Shown piece by piece: positions 60,701-64,000 of a stretch of DNA of 64,000 nucleotides (within the stretch, counting starts at the first letter, position 1; the number at the start of each line of letters is the position of its first letter). The notes under the pieces are model-generated. The model was given only the letters and a program-made list of their open reading frames with translations. It made no database searches and had not been told where the DNA came from. This DNA comes from Enoplolaimus lenunculus (taxonomy: Eukaryota; Nematoda; Enoplea; Enoplida; Thoracostomopsidae): the NCBI GenBank assembly GCA_030248215.1, contig JASANG010002121.1:1-64000 (forward strand). Reading direction: 5' to 3'. Made by a program: the position numbers and the translations under genes.

Positions 60701-61238
60701 TAGTGTCACACATCTTCGCAGCAGCTATCTAAATACAAAAGGGGCATCAAACTTTTAGGTTTCGACCAGTCTGGCAAAGAACCCGATCTTTGATAGGCAA
60801 TCATTATTGCCAGATGATCTAGAAAATTTCTATAGAAGAAAGCGAGTGAGAAGACAACGTAGTTTTTGTCATTAAATGCTTTACATTCAAATTCGAAACT
60901 TTAGTTTCGGTGAGTTTGAGGGTTATCAGTAGACTTCGATTTACCTTATCTGCACTGGCACTTAGAACCAAACCGGACCGAACGCCAATAGCACAAGTGA
61001 CAGAATCTGCATGAAGTGGTGATTGGAGGGTAAAACACCGGGTCTTGTAAGCGTCCGGTTTCAAAGAAGCAACGCTATCTTTCTTCTTTTCGATGCTGTT
61101 TGACTTCGTTCTGCGAGACGTCGCCGCATTTTGACACCTGTAATTAAATAAAGACTTGTCACTAACCGTTAATCTTTCTCACATAAATATTTTCTGTTTG
61201 AGTAGTTTGCCATCATGGCCATTTTTCGTTATGGTCAT
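54666..61238 (-). CDS. WDR31: WD40-repeat protein WDR31, gene span
   Basis: Ten minus-strand exons join in phase to about 340 residues; remembered human WDR31 is about 367. In order: 61238-61183, 61137-60945, 59754-59680, 58883-58736, 57194-57097, 56227-56160, 55825-55678, 55008-54843 and a last exon ending at the stop 54668-54666, plus an uncertain junction before it. Blade motifs are GSRDTTVRIWN, GSRDNSIKIWD, TSEDKELKLWDIR and STDHSVRVWN. Between the last two blades KKQHILSHCDVSHDG and SSNGFNGNGCEL match the WDR31-specific PAKQHI and SCSNGFGGEGCEA region. The protein should fold as a beta-propeller scaffold; in animals WDR31 is linked to ciliary trafficking. Family is firm; first and last exons are less so. 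Confidence 0.9.
54843..55008 (-). CDS. WDR31: WDR31 exon, last full blade
   Basis: After TTTCTTACAG it encodes LYDLRQQRLIHEFVGHEQSV, NCALFLPQNF, then LSVSTDHSVRVWNRDTQ. Read without splicing, the frame runs on for about 18 more codons to a stop that lacks the family C-terminus. A donor GTACGG at 54842 would allow a final short exon. Confidence 0.82.
55678..55825 (-). CDS. WDR31: WDR31 exon, family-specific region
   Basis: It completes the lysine codon, then reads LWDIRRGLSEPVQTFEKKQH, ILSHCDVSHDG and SSNGFNGNGCELT before GTAAGT. The NGF.G.GCE string is characteristic of WDR31. Confidence 0.92.
56160..56227 (-). CDS. WDR31: WDR31 exon, fourth blade start
   Basis: 68 nt: VTHICWSKQLELLAQTSEDK then EL, phase 0 to phase 2. 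It aligns with human [20 protein letters not shown]. The acceptor is AAAAATTACAG and the donor GTAACA. Confidence 0.88.
57097..57194 (-). CDS. WDR31: WDR31 exon, third blade
   Basis: The acceptor is TATCGTTACAG. It encodes (D)GQVCSGSRDNSIKIWDIET then GACIRTTKQPRNL, matching human [20 protein letters not shown]. It leaves in phase 0 before GTAAAT. Confidence 0.9.
57314..57458. mobile_element. Hairpin-forming MITE in a WDR31 intron
   Basis: The arms AGCACACTTGAGA(G/C)AC and GTGTCTCAAGTGTGCT are near-perfect inverted repeats. Outer arms CCGTGG and CCGCACGG extend the match to about 35 bp each. Target duplication is not clear. Confidence 0.6.
57940..58165. repeat. CACTCG/GTGCAG-rich degenerate repeat in a WDR31 intron
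   Basis: CACTCG occurs at least four times and GCAGC/GTGCAG steps many times over about 220 bp. It is GC-rich against its neighbours. The Ser/Arg/Cys-rich open frame across it reflects the repeat. Confidence 0.45.
58736..58883 (-). CDS. WDR31: WDR31 exon, second blade
   Basis: After TTTTTTTCAG it encodes MSYCSLPAKQFIVTGSRDTT, VRIWN, then EGHEFVVTGVATAL, leaving in phase 1 before GTAACC. The first Met is internal, since the preceding exon ends EEVTK in the same phase. Confidence 0.9.
59680..59754 (-). CDS. WDR31: WDR31 exon, end of first blade
   Basis: 75 nt and 25 codons, phase 0 at both ends: TIKLSNYERQEVIRNWSGHQ then EEVTK. It aligns with human [20 protein letters not shown] then HEITK. 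The acceptor is AAAATTGTAG and the donor GTTGAA is weak but correctly placed. Confidence 0.8.
60036..60368. mobile_element. 333-bp hAT-like element in a WDR31 intron
   Basis: It starts CAATGGCGGATCCACGG and ends CCTGGATCCGCCACTG, typical hAT ends (CAGTGGCGGATCCA). A perfect CCCATCCA duplication lies at 60028-60035 and 60369-60376. A second element occupies part of its interior. Confidence 0.8.
60177..60295. mobile_element. Truncated CTGTAGTGACC-family MITE nested in the hAT-like element
   Basis: In reverse complement it starts CTGTAGTGACCTAAATAAGA and continues with CAATTAATAGGAGTCC, matching 22927-23369. Only the outer third of the family is present. Confidence 0.7.
60945..61137 (-). CDS. 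WDR31: WDR31 exon, start of first WD40 blade
   Basis: The acceptor is TTTAATTACAG. It encodes a basic Ser/Lys-rich stretch (NSIEKKKDS), then PLHADSVTCAIGVRSGLVLS and ASADK, matching human [23 protein letters not shown] in position. It leaves in phase 0 before GTAAAT. Confidence 0.85.
61183..61238 (-). CDS. WDR31: WDR31 proposed first coding exon
   Basis: ATG at 61238 opens MTITKNGHDGKLLKQKIF and leaves in phase 2 before donor GTGAGA. It joins the next exon across a 45-bp intron. The N-terminus is poorly conserved in the family, so the support is phase, a start codon and splice signals only. Confidence 0.4.
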
Positions 61239-64000
61239 TCCAAAAGTGATTGCCAAGGTTCTAACCAGAAAGAAATTTAGTCGGAATCGAAATTGGCGTC
61301 GAAATTTAATTTTTTTGTCGGAACCGGAATTGGGATCGGAACAGAAATTGCAATTTTAGTTTTGATACTCGTTTTATTGTTTGGGAAAAAATTCGTGCAA
61401 ATAAAATGTTTTGGTTGTAGCGAATAACTTCAAGCGCGGGCATACGACATTAAATGATACAAATTCTCGTCTTTCTATGACCCGGTTTTTGCACATTTGA
61501 CACAAAACTGATGTTAACCTATTTGTTTTATTTTTAGTGTATTTGACCTTGCAGCGTGCAAATACGCCGGAAAATGTAGGCGTATGTATGCACAATTTTG
61601 AACAATGTGTCCAATGCTGTGTGATATAAAGTCTGAACTCTCTGAACGCTTAAGGTAATTCATGTTAAGTTTTAGCAAATCTAGCTGTATTAAACTAACT
61701 TTCTAGATTAACTAAACTAACTGGTAGGTTACGTTAAACTCATTTAATATTTGGCATATATTTAGTTTAACTTATATTTAATGAATTCTAAAAACTACAT
61801 AGTTTCTGTGAGCAGCACTTACATCTTTTAAACCAAAAAATAAGTTATTAATCTTAAAATGCTAGTTTAGTTGGTCCGTCCAGCAATTTGAGTTTCACTT
61901 AAACCCGTATTCAAGTTTAGATAAGCTATATTTTAAGTTTACGTTTTTAGATAGTATAATCATTACAAATAGAGATAGTAAATTAATAGTTTTAACATAC
62001 ATAATTAACTTCTCCTTCAAATCTATGCTTAGACATAACCTTATGTAAGTCTTTTTCTAACCTAATCCCTAGCAAAAACGTGGAAAATTATACAGGAGAT
62101 CAAATAGGCTTAAAAATATCCTGGTTTGCACGAAACCACGCGAAACTCAACTTCTGGCTATTCCATACGGCATAGCAGTTTCCAGAAATCTTATGGACAC
62201 TTGTATATATTAGTTTATATCAATTATTTACTGTACTTGCTGTAACTAAACGATATTTTCAGTTCTTTATAAAACGTGTTTCGCGTTGTTAGCGAAATGG
62301 TGGGCAAAGTCGCAAGAAAGCTATGCCTCAAACGGTTTTATGTTAAAATTGAGCTGTTAATTGGCAGGGTGTAACTGAATATTCGTTTCAATTTGCGTTT
62401 CCGGTAGAAATCGGTATCCGTTTCCGTTTTCGTTTCCGTAATAGAAAAAACGGAAATTTTTTAAGTTTACGCTCAAATTGAATTATAAGTCACGTATATA
62501 TCACGGAATTTTTCGTTACAGATAAGATGCACTGCAATTATTCGAAATGAAAGACCGCTAAATATTTGCAAGCCTCAATTGTGTTAGCAGAATAATAAAA
62601 TATGTTTGAAACTTTTGTACTTCAATATCTGTTTTCTTGCGAATTTGAAGTTAAATGCTTTATATGGTCAGAACGATTTATAATTGCGTTGCGAAGAATA
62701 TACGTAAAAAAAGCAAAAATTTCATTTTTACGTCGTTCTGATGACGGGATGTCCCCCAAAATTGTACCAAAGTTTGACTGAACCTTATTTTTTTGTCAAA
62801 GTCCAACCGATAATAAATATAAATCTGCGAACAACAGTCCAACTCAGAACAAAATGTCTAAAGGAAAAAAATATTTAGGCCAAATTTCTAAAGCTTTCAC
62901 GAAAAATTATGAATTACTCTCCCCGATATGGAAACCAAACCAATAAAACGCTACGCCGAAACTGTCCCAAACCTCCTTTTCACTTCTGAGCTAAATCCGA
63001 ATTTAACCTTACAAAATTGATATTGAAATCCAAATCAAAGTATGATGTATTCTCTCTCCTGTGTGTGACGTTGAAGCGGAGCTTTGGTGACCCAATTGTA
63101 TAGAAATCTCACAGTGAAAAAATAATACGAACCAAGGAAAAGAGAATTAGATCTAATTTCAGTATTCCATGACCAGGCTACTAGCGGGGACGACCATATG
63201 ATCCATTGCGTGCCGCCGGCTACAGCATATTTTTCGACTTTATAGGTGTTATGGTCACCTCTCAACAATGTGAAATTATTCAACTGTGCACCGCTACGCA
63301 CTATGGATATATATTCGAATGAGAAAGCGTGAGTGAGAGGTTAAGAGTGGCTAACTTTCGAACAATAGACACTATGTCGCGGCACCAAAGGTGCAAGTTT
63401 AAATTATGGTGTTTACAGAAGCAACTCTACAAAATATAGCCATCATTTTAGATGTGACAAACCACGGTTGGGGCTGCGCCCTGTTGGACATACTAGGTTT
63501 TTAAGTGCACACTCGCTGCCTCTAATCTCGGCTATGTCTCAGCCTAGCTCATCGTATCTAGTCTATAAGAACTACGTAAGTTTATGGAAGGCTGGTGCAA
63601 ACCCTGTCAAAATCTACTACTAAAATCTTAGATCAGCCACCGTAAGTCATTTTGTAGTTCAAGGACTAATAAATAAATGATTAGCTACTATTTACCTTAG
63701 CATTTTGCGCTTAAACAGATGCAAAATTTAGAAAACGTCAAGAAAATTGTTGCTAAAATATAGTCTTCATGCTTCAAAATCAACTCTAAATATCGATAAA
63801 TTTCTGCATACGCCTTGTTAGAAAACTTTACTGCAATCATAACCCGTTCGGTACTTTCTAAAAAAATATTAGCATTTTAAGTTATTATTGTTCTTAATAG
63901 CTAACTAAGAACGTAAGAATTCTGATTAGTGTACGCCCATTTACGAAAAATTCATTCACTTCCGTTTTGGGAACTGAAAATTATGATAAACGACTGCCTA
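61239..64000. other. Upstream flank of WDR31, no gene recognised
   Basis: It contains GGAATCGGAATTGG-type low-complexity sequence at about 61280-61350, which keeps the frame before the proposed WDR31 start open. A minus-strand frame at 63035-63301 has no known domain. No promoter motif could be assigned. Confidence 0.35.

Noticed and set aside
63035-63301. 88-codon minus-strand frame as an upstream WDR31 exon
   Set aside because: It resembles no part of the family N-terminus and has no donor in the needed phase; a nearer exon at 61183-61238 fits better.

Overview
The window is AT-rich animal nuclear DNA. It holds two intron-split genes in a long repeat-filled landscape. The homeobox gene, short introns, AT bias and dense small transposons would suit a tunicate (ascidian), but that is inference and the species is not proven. 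No rRNA, tRNA, CRISPR or retrovirus-like element was recognised.

Region by region: 1-535 is short flanking sequence. Positions 544-9390 are one very large terminal-inverted-repeat element with a perfect 8-bp target duplication. Almost all of it is an 81-bp minisatellite: roughly 90 head-to-tail units on the left, a ~500-bp unique core, then about 7 units in the opposite orientation. From 9.4 to 24.4 kb there is no convincing gene, only miniature DNA transposons (MITEs), a 196-bp tandem duplication, a 38-bp minisatellite and microsatellite DNA. An Iroquois-class (Irx) homeobox gene lies on the + strand at about 24.4-30.8 kb; its TALE homeodomain is split across two exons and its last coding exon carries a glutamine-rich stretch. 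A good splice donor sits directly after its stop codon, and a terminal-looking exon with a poly(A) signal lies at 41.72 kb. From 31 to 54 kb there are mostly MITEs, plus a plausible last exon of an unrecognised minus-strand gene at 42.85-42.56 kb. From 61.24 down to 54.67 kb, on the minus strand, ten exons encode a WD40 protein matching WDR31 almost end to end. From 61.3 to 64 kb nothing is recognised.

The two recognised genes are unrelated in role: Irx is a developmental transcription factor and WDR31 is a cilium-linked WD40 protein. The most unusual content is a family of hAT-like elements with ends starting GGCCCATGTATAGA and 8-bp target duplications. Its members carry either degenerate TTAGGC-like cores of about 140-230 bp or, in the giant copy, the 81-bp array. 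Exon boundaries were set by reading splice sites and codon phase by eye, and homology claims rest on remembered family sequences, so both need transcript or database confirmation.
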